NCBI RefSeq assembly: GCF_006381105.1 | Contig: NZ_VDET01000018.1 | Coordinates: forward strand, 119,241-183,240 | Origin: Flavicella sediminum | Lineage (GTDB): Bacteria > Bacteroidota > Bacteroidia > Flavobacteriales > Flavobacteriaceae | Length of the DNA stretch: 64,000 nt | Reading direction: 5' to 3' | In this document: in pieces, positions 54,943-63,884 of the stretch | Layout: every line of letters begins with the position of its first letter | Numbering within the stretch: position 1 is the first letter of the stretch | Made by a program: the position numbers and the translations under genes | The notes under the pieces: generated by a model | Seen by the model: the letters and a program-made list of their open reading frames with translations, nothing else | Told to the model about the DNA's origin: nothing | Database searches by the model: none

Positions 54943-56079
54943 ATGAAATTTAATTTCCCTAACCAAAGAGTATTTGTACTTCTATTTCTTTTTTTAACCA
55001 CCTCCATTTTTTCACAAAAAGCTTTAACCGGTAAATTATTAGATATTGAAACACTATTGCCAATAGATGATGCAAATATTTATTATGGCGATACAGGAAT
55101 TGGAACAGTCACCAATGCAGAAGGTGTTTTTGAAGTGATCCTTCCGCCGAATACACCAAAACAAGCCCTTTATTTTAGTCATGTAAATTATAAAACGACT
55201 TCTGTTTTTATAAAAAAGGATGAAACCATTTATTTGGAACCTAATATACATCAGTTGGAAGAAGTAGTACTGTTGAATTTGCCAAATGCTTTGGATTTAT
55301 TGATGAAAAGCATGCAGCAAAACAGGTCTGAAAAATCCTATTGTGAGCAGTTTTTTTACAAGGAATTTTTAAAAGAAAATGAAGAATATATCAATTATGT
55401 AGAGGCTTTAGGACTTACCTATGTGAATTCTAGAAATGTAAGAGATGTTTATGTACGAGGGAAGCGACAAACAGAAAACAAATCTGCTGGTTTTGTGAAA
55501 TTTAGTTCCAATATTCACAACTTATTTAAAAATGTAGATTTGATTAAGAGAAGTGAAGTAATTAGCAGAAGATTGCTAGATAATAAAACCTATAAAATTA
55601 CGCTGCAATCTTTAGAAAATAATAAGGTTTATGATGTGTACGCCGAAAAAGGAACCTACAATATTTTAAAAATTATATCTGATGATTTGAATGATCAATT
55701 AACAACGAGGTCAAGTTCACAGCGTGGTTATTACAAAGCACAATTTATAAATGCAAATATTTACCGTCAAGGAAGTAGGGTAGAAATTGATTTTAAATTT
55801 ATCAAAGGGAAACAGTACATCAGTAAAATAGATTACAAATTAAAAGTTTGTATGGTTAGTAATGACCAATTGATAAAGTTGAATTATTTCTGGGATCGTT
55901 TGTATTTGAATACGGGCTTGTATGAAGGTTTGCCAAATTTGGACAATTATACTCGACTGACTGAAAAAAGTAATTTCTTTGAAAAAGATATTACCAATAA
56001 TATATTGGATTGGAGTGCTGAAAATAGAGTACTTCCGTTAGACCATGAAATGGAAATTTTAAACGATTTGCACTGGTAA
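54943..56079 (+). CDS. Carboxypeptidase-regulatory-like domain secreted protein
   Basis: 378 residues, signal to about SIFSQ. Residues about 25-105 are a CarboxypepD_reg-like domain (LTGKLLDIETLLPIDDANIYYGDTGIGTVTNAEGVFEVILP), followed by about 270 residues of helical and beta segments as in other flavobacterial surface proteins (often DUF5686-type, not confirmed). Own promoter region of 78 nt after the flippase gene. Confidence 0.78.
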   Translation: MKFNFPNQRVFVLLFLFLTTSIFSQKALTGKLLDIETLLPIDDANIYYGDTGIGTVTNAEGVFEVILPPNTPKQALYFSHVNYKTTSVFIKKDETIYLEPNIHQLEEVVLLNLPNALDLLMKSMQQNRSEKSYCEQFFYKEFLKENEEYINYVEALGLTYVNSRNVRDVYVRGKRQTENKSAGFVKFSSNIHNLFKNVDLIKRSEVISRRLLDNKTYKITLQSLENNKVYDVYAEKGTYNILKIISDDLNDQLTTRSSSQRGYYKAQFINANIYRQGSRVEIDFKFIKGKQYISKIDYKLKVCMVSNDQLIKLNYFWDRLYLNTGLYEGLPNLDNYTRLTEKSNFFEKDITNNILDWSAENRVLPLDHEMEILNDLHW

Positions 56080-56080
56080 A

Positions 56081-56113
56081 AAAATATCCTATTCAATTTG
56101 AATAGGATATTTT
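56081..56113. terminator. Bidirectional terminator between convergent genes
   Basis: 16-bp perfect arms AAAATATCCTATTCAA (56081-56096) and TTGAATAGGATATTTT (56098-56113), with T runs on both strands. It lies between the gene ending at 56079 and the one ending at 56116. Confidence 0.9.
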
Positions 56114-56115
56114 TT

Positions 56116-56679
56116 TTAAAGTCTTCTGCTACTTCTGGTCGCATTACTTGTTTTTCTTTTTTTTAAGACTTTGTATTTGGTTTTGCTATGTTTAGGATTG
56201 CTATGTTTGTATGTAGGGTGTTTTACAATGACAGGTTTTATATAACGAGTATTGTAATTTCTATCACAAACATTTCCGATGTATCGTGCTGGTCCATGAG
56301 AACTGTAATTTATTTGTAAACCACCAACTGCAATTAAAATTCGATTGTTAAAACGAATAGGAATATCACCTATAGCCGTCAATCTCCCATAACGATCGTA
56401 ATGAATACCTACACGACCTACTTGTGTAATTCGTCCTCTATAATCTTTTAATACTACATTATGAGGGTTGGTGTAGTGGTGGTGATTTCTAGTGTTGTTA
56501 TTTATACGAGTATCAAATCTAAAATCAAAGGTTCCGTTTTGGTGTACTCTAAACTCAATACCTTGTTCTTGAAATGTAATTGGTGAATTAGGAGAATGAT
56601 TGCTTGCTTTAGTATTTGAGGCCTGTGCACTAAATAATGTAAAAATAAAGGCTACAATTGCGATGCTATAGTTTTTCAT
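56116..56679 (-). CDS. Secreted His/Tyr-rich protein of unknown function
   Basis: 187 residues from the ATG at 56677-56679, which begins a signal peptide (MKNYSIAIVAFIFTLFSAQAS). Upstream codons in frame belong to the neighbouring gene region and carry no signal. The body has RHS-like short motifs (LKDYRGRITQVGRVGIHYDRYGRLTAIGDI), a Gly-aromatic strand pattern and a basic His/Lys tail KHPTYKHSNPKHSK. A single Cys (CDRNYN) near residue 145. Function unknown. Confidence 0.65.
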   Translation of the reverse strand: MKNYSIAIVAFIFTLFSAQASNTKASNHSPNSPITFQEQGIEFRVHQNGTFDFRFDTRINNNTRNHHHYTNPHNVVLKDYRGRITQVGRVGIHYDRYGRLTAIGDIPIRFNNRILIAVGGLQINYSSHGPARYIGNVCDRNYNTRYIKPVIVKHPTYKHSNPKHSKTKYKVLKKRKTSNATRSSRRL

Positions 56680-56761
56680 AATGTTCAAATTTAAATAACC
56701 TACTCTAGTTGCTTTTCGGTATCCGCATGCAAGGTAAATTCCAAAGAACGTGCCATAATTA

Positions 56762-59203
56762 TTAGCGCAAGTGTTCTTCGCCTTGAAATAACGTGTTTTC
56801 ATATTTTTTCGAAAGAGTTGTGTAATAGTTTTGAAGAGAAGTCTTGTTGGAATTTTTGTAATAATTGATGAATGATTCAAAGATGTCAGATATTGAAATA
56901 TCAGGGTTGGTATAATATAGTAATTCGTTGGGAATATAATTATTTGGATAACTTTTCAAGCCAGTTAGGCTCGCAAAATAGCTGTTTTTTCGAAAGGAAG
57001 GTAACGAAATATGTCTGTACGATTGCAATCCTTTTTTAAGAAAATGAATTCCTTGTTTTTTTAAGCCTTGCTCTAGACAATATTTACCATAATAAAGTTT
57101 TGGTAAATAATCAGATTCATCTAGTCTTAACGCTTTTTGATATAATTCTTCTGAAGAAGTGCCGTCAATATTATTTTTAGAATTTAAGTATGCCAAATAC
57201 AACCAAGGCCTGTTTAGGTTTGGTAATTTTTTTGTGATTTCTATTAATATTTCTTCTGCTTCTTTAGGTTGCTCTTTTAAAAGAAGTCTAGCAAATCGTG
57301 CTTTTAGAATAGTACTTGGGTTTGTTTTTAGTTCTGTACGTAAACTAGAAATTGCATTTTTCTTGGCATTCTGGGCAAGTAAAGGACGTGTTTTTGAAAA
57401 CTCTATAAAAAAGGCTGAGGAGATTAAATTGGGAGAATACCTAATAGCTTTGCTAAGGCAATTAATTAATTCATTTTCTTGGTTGGTATTTAGTAGAAAT
57501 AAAAATTTGCTAATTAAAAAAAAGGAATCGTAAGGACGTGATTTCAGAGCTTTATCAATTAGCTTGCGACTATTCAATTTTTCTCCATTGGCAAAATAAA
57601 CCCATGCCAAATTATGCAAAGCAATAGCATCGTAAGGATTGATTTTAAGGATATGAGTCAAATCTTTTTTTAGTTGGTGTAAAGAGTCTTGTTTGGTGAA
57701 ACTTAAAAAAGTAGGGTTTTTTGAAGAGATGATTATTCGTATTTGTTTTTTTGCTGTAATAGCAACTTTGTTGTGAAGTAAAACAGTGTTGTTTGGAGAA
57801 CTTGCCAAAGCTTTTTCAATAGGTAAGAGCTTTAAATCTGTAGACACAAAATTATTTTCTTTTAAAAAACGACTGTTTTGTGTTTTTACAAAAATTTCCT
57901 GACCATTTTTATAAATGAGATAACTAGAAAATACGAAAATTATGAACAAAGGGATTTTTGATAGCCATGGTGTTCGTTTTTTGCTTTCTAAAGAAATATC
58001 ATAGGGAATTAAGAAGAAAAGCAAATGGAAAAATAAAAATCGTACCGCATTACTTTCAAAAAAAGAAGCAAATGTTAATTCCCGAAAAAGGAAAGCCACA
58101 ATGCCGGAAAAAACAATAATAAGTTTGAGTCGTTCCTTTAAAGGTAACAAGGGGTTTCTTAAGTTTTTAAAAATCAGAAAGATAAACGTTAATATAAAAA
58201 GCAAATAAATAAAAAATTCAACAATCCCTTTTTCTATTAAAAGTTGTAAGTAGCTATTGTTTGTTCTTGTGCTTATTCGAGCATCTTCAGCATTGTATGG
58301 AGATTTATTTTCTGCAAAACTAAAATTGTTAGCTCCCCAACCTAGCCAAAACTTGTCTTGAATCAATTCTTTAGCATTTTTCCATCGGTCTATTCTGCCT
58401 GAAATACTGCGTTTTTGAGAATTCGTTTTATTGATTGAGACAGTGGTTACAAATGATTCTTTTATAAGGATTGTCGAACTTCCCAAAAGAGCTAGAAATA
58501 AAAAATTATATAAAAGTTGCTTTTTTAAAGGAAGGATCTTGATTAAAAATATATTTGAAATAGTGTAAAAAAGAAATAATGAAATATATGTACCTCTTGA
58601 AAAAGAAGCTAATATGCAAAAACAGTTTACAAACAGTTGTATGCCGACAATTATTCTGTGTTTTTTTTGTTTTTGGTCGATTAAGAATAATGTATTTATA
58701 GGGATACTCAATAACATAACGGTTGCCCATATGTTATTTAAAACTCCAAAGGGATTGTAAAGATTTTTAAAATTGTTCAAATCATAAAAACCTACATGGG
58801 CTACTCGTTGTTTGTGTAAAACAAAAATGATACAGGTACTTGCAATTAAAACACTACTAAAATAAAAATAGATACTCCTAAAAAGAAATTGATGTTTAGG
58901 TGTTTTAAAAATTCGTTTATAAATAAGGTACAACAGGAAAAGAATGACGCTTGTAGTTAGGGAGGGGATACTTGTAGGAATGTAGTATGAATTGATTGAA
59001 ACAATGATTTCTCCTAAAAATAAAAGAAGAAAACAACAATCTAAAAGGCTAAAAGTGTCATTTGTTTTCTTTTTAATAAGTTTAAATAAAACAATCAAAA
59101 GTAATGGGAGTAGTATGTTAAAACTCAAAAAACAGAATAGGAGAAGCAGAAAAAAAAGAATTAGTAAAACCATTTCTTTTTTTGTTGGTTTTAAAGAAAA
59201 CAT
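56762..59203 (-). CDS. O-antigen ligase/polymerase-family membrane protein with C-terminal TPR-like repeats
   Basis: 813 residues. About 11-12 membrane segments in residues 8-430 with the Wzy_C/ligase region (SFSRGTYISLFLFYTISN, GRIDRWKNAKELIQDKFWLGWGANNF, NSYLQLLIEKGIVEFFIYLLF). After a last segment near 420, about 480-760 are helical tetratricopeptide-like repeats (ALHNLAWVYFANGEKLNSRKLI, RPWLYLAYL, LPKLYYGKYCLEQGLKKQG). It probably polymerises or ligates glycan from the run at 45785-54864. Starts 6 nt after the XRE regulator stop. Confidence 0.82.
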   Translation of the reverse strand: MFSLKPTKKEMVLLILFFLLLLFCFLSFNILLPLLLIVLFKLIKKKTNDTFSLLDCCFLLLFLGEIIVSINSYYIPTSIPSLTTSVILFLLYLIYKRIFKTPKHQFLFRSIYFYFSSVLIASTCIIFVLHKQRVAHVGFYDLNNFKNLYNPFGVLNNIWATVMLLSIPINTLFLIDQKQKKHRIIVGIQLFVNCFCILASFSRGTYISLFLFYTISNIFLIKILPLKKQLLYNFLFLALLGSSTILIKESFVTTVSINKTNSQKRSISGRIDRWKNAKELIQDKFWLGWGANNFSFAENKSPYNAEDARISTRTNNSYLQLLIEKGIVEFFIYLLFILTFIFLIFKNLRNPLLPLKERLKLIIVFSGIVAFLFRELTFASFFESNAVRFLFFHLLFFLIPYDISLESKKRTPWLSKIPLFIIFVFSSYLIYKNGQEIFVKTQNSRFLKENNFVSTDLKLLPIEKALASSPNNTVLLHNKVAITAKKQIRIIISSKNPTFLSFTKQDSLHQLKKDLTHILKINPYDAIALHNLAWVYFANGEKLNSRKLIDKALKSRPYDSFFLISKFLFLLNTNQENELINCLSKAIRYSPNLISSAFFIEFSKTRPLLAQNAKKNAISSLRTELKTNPSTILKARFARLLLKEQPKEAEEILIEITKKLPNLNRPWLYLAYLNSKNNIDGTSSEELYQKALRLDESDYLPKLYYGKYCLEQGLKKQGIHFLKKGLQSYRHISLPSFRKNSYFASLTGLKSYPNNYIPNELLYYTNPDISISDIFESFINYYKNSNKTSLQNYYTTLSKKYENTLFQGEEHLR

Positions 59204-59209
59204 AACCCT

Positions 59210-59494
59210 TTATTTTTGAAGTTGTTTTCTGAGAGAAATGACTTCAGCATGTAATTTTTCAATTTTATTTCCGAGTACCTCTTTGTTGTCGTCATGAGAA
59301 GAAAAAAAATCAGAAATACTAAGATCATACAAATTACATATTTTGGGTAAGTATTGAGACCAGGTAGAACTAACGCCTCGTTCCATACGAGAGTAGGCAG
59401 AGCTTGAAATATCAAGAGATTTCGATAAGTATTCTTGCGAGTAATTTTTTTGTAAGCGTAATTCTTTAAGTCTTTTTGAGACAATTTTTTCCAT
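59210..59494 (-). CDS. XRE-family transcriptional regulator
   Basis: 94 residues. Helix-turn-helix VSKRLKELRLQKNYSQEYLSKSLDISSSAYSRMERG (about 5-40), then a short coiled coil VLGNKIEKLHAEVISLRKQL (73-92) for dimerisation. It lies immediately upstream of the ligase gene in the same transcript and 60 nt from the transglutaminase-like gene. It could control the ligase, or be the factor that binds the palindromes at 62013/62043; the latter is speculation. Confidence 0.85.
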   Translation of the reverse strand: MEKIVSKRLKELRLQKNYSQEYLSKSLDISSSAYSRMERGVSSTWSQYLPKICNLYDLSISDFFSSHDDNKEVLGNKIEKLHAEVISLRKQLQK

Positions 59495-59554
59495 AGTTGT
59501 AAATTTTATAGGGTAGTTGCAATTTGTTTAATTTTTAAAAAAGGAAATGGCTTA

Positions 59555-61588
59555 TTATTTACTTGAAATAGGTGGTCCAACCTCTAGTTCACTAACATCT
59601 GAAACTCCAAACCAGAATTGATTTCCATTCTCATCAAAAGTAAATACATGTTCTTCTTTTCCTTTTGTTAAATTATGTAATAAATAAAGGCCATTTTCAG
59701 CCAAATTGTGATAATCGAGAACCGTATCTTTTGCTACTTCTTTTCTGATGCTTCTCCAAGTTTTGTCAAATACCATCAATTCATACTCTTCTCCAATATT
59801 TATATGATTATCATCATTTCTTGCTTGTATCTCAAATCCAATAACATTTTGGTTGTTTTCTACTTCAAAAGTAATTCTCATATTTGAAAATAGTCCGAAT
59901 GTTAAACCGTTGTTATCTGATATTTTTAATTTTTGTATCATTTTGCTCTCTTCTGTTCCATAAAAATCTATTTTCACGTTTTTAAGTGGATTTAGTTGCA
60001 TGTCCAATAATGCAAATTCTGATAAAAATGTAATTTTCGAGGTTTCTTCACCGGAGACCAAGCGATAATATTTATAATTCAGTTCCTTATTAAAAAGAAA
60101 TTGATGTTTATGGGTACTGAAAAAGTTTTTTATAGTATAAATATCTTGAAAAGTTTTTTCATCTAAAGAATTACTTCCTTGTAGTTTGCAATTATTTAAT
60201 AATTTTATGCGATCTATTTTCCAATTATTCGGTAGGTCTATTGGAGGATATTTTCTTGTAACTTTAAATGATACATCTTCTTTAATATTTTTGTTTTTTA
60301 AAAAGACTAAATTGCCTTTGTAGTCAAGATAGAAAGGATGATTTATTGGCTCTAAACGTTTGTTAGTTACAGCATATAAGATACCCCTACCAACATTCTC
60401 GAATACAACCTTATTCTTAATTATTTTGAAATTATCATCTACTTTAAACCAATTATACTTGTTGTTAAAAACACATAATTTGTAATTTTCATTACTACCG
60501 TTTTTTAAAGTATTTTCAATTTGTACTGTAGAGGTAGGTCTATATATGTTAGTTACATCTGTATCTGTGGTAATTGATGAATTTTTGTAATTAACCTTGT
60601 TAAATATTCTCCGATAAACTTTCGGCATACTTGTAAGTTTAAAAATTTTATCAAGATCCGAGAATACTAAACTTTTTGATCTTGCTTGTACAGCTAACGA
60701 AGTGTTGTCATACTTTATAAAAAACCAACTATGACTAACTGTACTATGTCTGTTTCCATAACTAGTAATAAAATCCGTTCCAGCTGAAAACCCTAATGAT
60801 CTAAAAAGTAAAACAAAATAATTTGCTACATCTGTACAAAGACCATATTGTAATTTTTCTATTTGTGATGGAGTAGGATTAAGCTTTAATTTACTCAATC
60901 TTTTAAAGTCTATGTTTATTTTTACATCGTTATAAATTTGAATAACGATATCCTCTAAAGGTTTTGTTTGTATAGAATCATAAACCCAAGAGTATTTTTT
61001 GTTGAGTTCTTTTCTTTTATGAAACTCTATTGGTTCTGTACCATTTCTATAAGGAATTACATAATTACAAAAATCATCAAAATTGGCTTTATATTTTTGA
61101 GGAAGTTTATTATGTGCTTCGAAAGCTAGGTTTATATTTTCAATTAAAAAACTTGCGTTAACGGTGTTTATATCTTTTACTACTTTTTTATAACCTCCAG
61201 GTACATGATAAAGGGTGTTTATCATATTTACATACGAATCTTGAATTTTCTTAAGCGTCCTTTCATTATATTTTAAACTTTTTGTGTTATCTAATAATGT
61301 ATGTTTTAATTCATAAATTGAATCTACAATCTCATTAAATACTTCTGGTTCTTTTCTATATGAGTGTAGGTGAAGGTTAGATATAAGGACATATGCGCAT
61401 TTTAATTTTAAACTATCTTTTTCTGTACTGAAATGATGAAGCACTTTCTCAAATTCATCTTTTTGTGATTTGCTGGAGAGTCTAAATGCGTTTCTTACTC
61501 CTTTAGGATATTTGTCATATTTAGGACTATTCAGATAACCTACATATACCAATGAGATTAATACGAAACTTAAAAATAGTTTTTTCAT
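59555..61588 (-). CDS. Secreted transglutaminase-like (papain-fold) protein
   Basis: 677 residues with a hydrophobic N-terminus (LFLSFVLISLVYVGYL). Helical domain about 30-170, then FCNYVIPYRNGTEPIEF (174-190) and YGLCTDVANYFVLLFRSLGFSAG (248-270) with probable nucleophile Cys251 and His286 in SHSWFF. This is the layout of Bacteroidetes transglutaminase-like proteins. The C-terminal 350 residues are beta-rich repeats. Likely a periplasmic or surface cysteine peptidase or cross-linker. Divergent from the double-glycine peptide operon, whose upstream region it shares. Confidence 0.72.
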   Translation of the reverse strand: MKKLFLSFVLISLVYVGYLNSPKYDKYPKGVRNAFRLSSKSQKDEFEKVLHHFSTEKDSLKLKCAYVLISNLHLHSYRKEPEVFNEIVDSIYELKHTLLDNTKSLKYNERTLKKIQDSYVNMINTLYHVPGGYKKVVKDINTVNASFLIENINLAFEAHNKLPQKYKANFDDFCNYVIPYRNGTEPIEFHKRKELNKKYSWVYDSIQTKPLEDIVIQIYNDVKINIDFKRLSKLKLNPTPSQIEKLQYGLCTDVANYFVLLFRSLGFSAGTDFITSYGNRHSTVSHSWFFIKYDNTSLAVQARSKSLVFSDLDKIFKLTSMPKVYRRIFNKVNYKNSSITTDTDVTNIYRPTSTVQIENTLKNGSNENYKLCVFNNKYNWFKVDDNFKIIKNKVVFENVGRGILYAVTNKRLEPINHPFYLDYKGNLVFLKNKNIKEDVSFKVTRKYPPIDLPNNWKIDRIKLLNNCKLQGSNSLDEKTFQDIYTIKNFFSTHKHQFLFNKELNYKYYRLVSGEETSKITFLSEFALLDMQLNPLKNVKIDFYGTEESKMIQKLKISDNNGLTFGLFSNMRITFEVENNQNVIGFEIQARNDDNHINIGEEYELMVFDKTWRSIRKEVAKDTVLDYHNLAENGLYLLHNLTKGKEEHVFTFDENGNQFWFGVSDVSELEVGPPISSK

Positions 61589-62012
61589 TCTATTAAATAT
61601 TGATAAAACATATAATTGATTGGTTTAAACACGTCATTGTGCCTTAATATATAATCAAGTAATGCTGCAATTTTTTTGATTGAAAATACTGCTGTTCAAT
61701 TTTGAAACAATCCTGTACCGTCCTGTTGCACTTCAGTTTAAGCTATGAATTATTAATGACAAAGTAAGAATTGAACCAATCTTTGCAGAACTATATATAT
61801 ATTTAGCTCATGCACAAGAAATCCAATTTTCAGAAATTATAACTAAAACCTTTAATGGATGAAGTTATTAATAAGTTAAGTTTTGAGTTAGTTGCAAGTA
61901 ATTAGCTCATTTGTTGAAAAAGCTTGTTGTTGTGTTTAACTATTTTTTTTCAAATGCAAAAAATTAAGTTGCATGAAAGAATATTCCAAAATCTGCTGCG
62001 AATTTTTGATAA

Positions 62013-62029
62013 TTCCCGATTATCGGGAA
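62013..62029. promoter_or_regulatory. Operator-like palindrome, site 1
   Basis: TTCCCGATTATCGGGAA is a perfect 17-bp dyad around T62021; with flanking A/T the arms extend to 9 bp. Same sequence class as site 2. Confidence 0.7.
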
Positions 62030-62042
62030 TAAAATGCTGTTT

Positions 62043-62059
62043 TTCCCAATATTCGGGAG
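62043..62059. promoter_or_regulatory. Operator-like palindrome, site 2
   Basis: TTCCCAATATTCGGGAG shares the TTCCC/CGGGA halves with site 1. Its centre (62051) is exactly 30 bp from the site 1 centre, about three helical turns, so a dimeric regulator could bind both on the same DNA face. It lies 84 nt before the second ATG of the peptide gene. Confidence 0.65.
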
Positions 62060-62136
62060 TTTTAATATCGAATTAATAATTAGTTTTATAAAGTATTTTT
62101 AATACAGATATAATTTATTAATAAACAAAAATTTTT

Positions 62137-62328
62137 ATGATTATGAGAAAATTAGAAATGAGTGAAATGGAAGTGATTGAAGGAGGAGGTTGTGGGTGGA
62201 CAGCATTTGGTTTAGGTTTAACACTTGCAGGAGCATTTTTGGTTACAGGTCCAATTGGTGCTGGGCTTTTTGCGGCAAAATTTGTTCACGGAAGCATTAG
62301 TTTAGCAAATGAATGTGGAGGTGAATGA
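62137..62328 (+). CDS. Double-glycine leader peptide (bacteriocin-like)
   Basis: 63 residues; the second ATG (62143) is the more likely start, giving the leader MRKLEMSEMEVIEGG. This has the L..M...E...I.GG pattern of peptides exported by peptidase-containing ABC transporters, with cleavage after GG. The predicted mature peptide is about 46 residues: GCGWTAFGLGL, then a hydrophobic glycine-rich stretch with GxxxG-like spacing, ending NECGGE. Two Cys, near both ends, may form a disulfide. The mature part resembles class II bacteriocins. Could be antimicrobial or a signal. First gene of the operon. Confidence 0.8.
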   Translation: MIMRKLEMSEMEVIEGGGCGWTAFGLGLTLAGAFLVTGPIGAGLFAAKFVHGSISLANECGGE

Positions 62329-62347
62329 TAACTTTTATTTTAGGGTA

Positions 62348-62557
62348 ATGAATTTTTTTAAAAAAAACAGAAAGGCAATTTTTATATTGATTTTGTATTT
62401 TTCTCTATTTTTAATAGGTCAAGAAATATATCAAATGACTACTTATGGAATTAATCCTGAAAAACCGATATATATTGAATTATCTGGCCTGATTGGGAAT
62501 TCCTTTCTTGCTTTGGGCTGCTTTTGGGAATTGTATGTAACGAAAAAGGATAAATAA
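62348..62557 (+). CDS. Small two-helix membrane protein, possible immunity protein
   Basis: 69 residues from the ATG at 62348-62350 (MNFFKKNRKAIFILILYFSLF); an earlier ATG at 62309 overlaps the peptide gene. Two membrane segments (about 10-28 and 43-60). Directly after the peptide gene (19 nt). Position and size fit a bacteriocin immunity protein, but sequence gives no direct proof. Confidence 0.6.
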   Translation: MNFFKKNRKAIFILILYFSLFLIGQEIYQMTTYGINPEKPIYIELSGLIGNSFLALGCFWELYVTKKDK

Positions 62558-62571
62558 TTTGTTTTAATAAA

Positions 62572-63225
62572 ATGATTTTCGATAATAATAAAACAAATAA
62601 TTATTTCCTTTTTATTACTTCTGTAATTCTTCTGTCTTTAGTAGTTTTTTTAACAAAAATCTTTTTAAGTACAGACGAATTACTCTATAATTTTTACGCA
62701 GAAATTTACGTACAAGAGCAAATAGATGATATAGTTGAAAGACAACAAAAATGGTGGTGGCTTGGTTATGCCATTATTCCACTATTTGTAATTATTCGCA
62801 GTAGTTTGGTCGCTTTTTGTTTGGGTATAACTGTCTTTTTTTACGACATGGAAAATACGTTTAAATTCAAACAATTTTTAAGAATTGCTTTGCTTGGAGA
62901 ATTTGTATGGGTATTAGTAGCTATTGTAAAGTTTGCTTATTTCTATTGGTTTCAAACAGATTTTGACTTAGTCGCATTTCAGCAGTATTATCCTTTGAGT
63001 TTTATCAATTATTTAGATGTGGAATCGTTAGATTCTTGGTTTGTGTATCCGTTTCAAACCATCAATTTATTTGAGGTATTATACTTTTTTATATTGGTTG
63101 CAGGTATGCACAAATTGTTAAAAAGCAACTATTGGAAAAGTTTTGAAATGGTAGCTGTGGGCTATGGAATGGGGCTGCTTGTTTGGTTAGGGCTAACTAT
63201 GTTTTTATTATTAAACATCAATTAA
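62572..63225 (+). CDS. Five-helix membrane protein of the peptide operon
   Basis: 217 residues with about five membrane segments (YFLFITSVILLSLVVFLTKIFL 12-33, LGYAIIPLFVIIRSSLVAFCLGITVFFY, LLGEFVWVLVAIVKFAYFY, INLFEVLYFFILVAG, VAVGYGMGLLVWLGLTMFLLL) and an aromatic rich outer loop. No known family recognised. 14 nt after the small membrane protein gene. May take part in export, maturation or immunity. Confidence 0.7.
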   Translation: MIFDNNKTNNYFLFITSVILLSLVVFLTKIFLSTDELLYNFYAEIYVQEQIDDIVERQQKWWWLGYAIIPLFVIIRSSLVAFCLGITVFFYDMENTFKFKQFLRIALLGEFVWVLVAIVKFAYFYWFQTDFDLVAFQQYYPLSFINYLDVESLDSWFVYPFQTINLFEVLYFFILVAGMHKLLKSNYWKSFEMVAVGYGMGLLVWLGLTMFLLLNIN

Positions 63226-63249
63226 AACAGAAAATTAAAAAAGAACAAT

Positions 63250-63310
63250 TCCTGAACTGTCAGTTAGAGTGTCCTGAATCCTTTCGAGGTGTATCGAGTA
63301 TGGTTTCTTG
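63250..63310. repeat. Copy of a dispersed flavobacterial intergenic repeat
   Basis: CTGAACTGTCAGTTAGAGTG followed by CTTTCGAGGTGTATCGAG and GGTTTCTTGAG resembles the CTGTCAGTTCGAGTG...GTATCGAGAA intergenic repeats known from several flavobacteria (recognition from memory). AACTG/CAGTT (63255-63265) forms a short dyad. It sits in the gap before the DUF2059 gene, and its end supplies the spurious upstream ATG at 63289. Confidence 0.4.
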
Positions 63311-63345
63311 AGTTGGGAGATGAATTAAAATTTAAAATAAATAAA

Positions 63346-63828
63346 ATGAAAAAAATCAGTATGTGTATTGTCTTGTTCTTCGCAATCAATTTAGGTGTAG
63401 AAGCACAATCTTTAGAGAAAAAACTAGAAAAAAGTACCACTTATATAAACCCTGTCTATAAAAAAACATTGGCAGAAATGTTAGAAGTTAGTGGTTCTAA
63501 TGCAAATTTTGCAATGGTCTTAAATCAGATGATGCCTATGCTTAGACAGCAAAACTCTAAAGTGCCAAAAGAATCTTGGAGAGAAATAAAAAAAGAATTT
63601 CATGAATCAAGTATGTTAAGTTTGGTAGAACTATTAACACCTGTTTATCAAAAGCACTTGAGTCTTACAGAGATTCAAGGAGTAATTGCATTTTACAAAA
63701 CTCCATTGGGAGCCAAATTTGCAAAAAAGTCTACATTAATAGGAAAAGAATCTATGCAAATAGGTCAACAATGGGCAATGGGATTACAAGGGGTGTTGAA
63801 AGAAATTATCAAAACCAAAGGATATTGA
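63346..63828 (+). CDS. DUF2059-domain secreted protein
   Basis: 160 residues from the ATG at 63346-63348, which begins the signal peptide MKKISMCIVLFFAINLGVEAQ; the earlier ATG at 63289 lies in repeat sequence. YQKHLSLTEIQGVIAFYKTPLGAKFAKKSTLI (about 108-139) is the DUF2059 core. A periplasmic helical protein of unknown function. Same direction as the peptide operon, 120 nt after the membrane protein. Confidence 0.8.
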   Translation: MKKISMCIVLFFAINLGVEAQSLEKKLEKSTTYINPVYKKTLAEMLEVSGSNANFAMVLNQMMPMLRQQNSKVPKESWREIKKEFHESSMLSLVELLTPVYQKHLSLTEIQGVIAFYKTPLGAKFAKKSTLIGKESMQIGQQWAMGLQGVLKEIIKTKGY

Positions 63829-63884
63829 AGGGAGTGAAAAATTATGTCCGCTTTTGATGGGGGAAATGAGAAGGAAAAAAGAAT

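Larger units (their letters stand above)
61589..62136. other. 548-nt divergent intergenic region
   Basis: AT-rich, lies between two divergently transcribed genes and carries no open frame of gene quality. Its only clear structure is the twin palindrome at 62013-62059. A clean TAnnTTTG promoter for either gene was not found; TATTTTTA at 62094-62101 is the nearest match on the plus strand. Confidence 0.7.

Noticed and set aside
56680..56880. 67-residue N-terminal extension of the secreted protein at 56116
   Set aside because: Overlaps the neighbouring ligase gene's 3' end and precedes a proper signal peptide at the internal ATG.
59191..59484. Frame overlapping the XRE regulator on the same strand
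   Set aside because: The alternative frame has no domain, while the 59210-59494 frame is a clear helix-turn-helix protein.
63289..63345. Upstream ATG for the DUF2059 gene
   Set aside because: The added residues come from a dispersed intergenic repeat; the ATG at 63346 starts a normal signal peptide.
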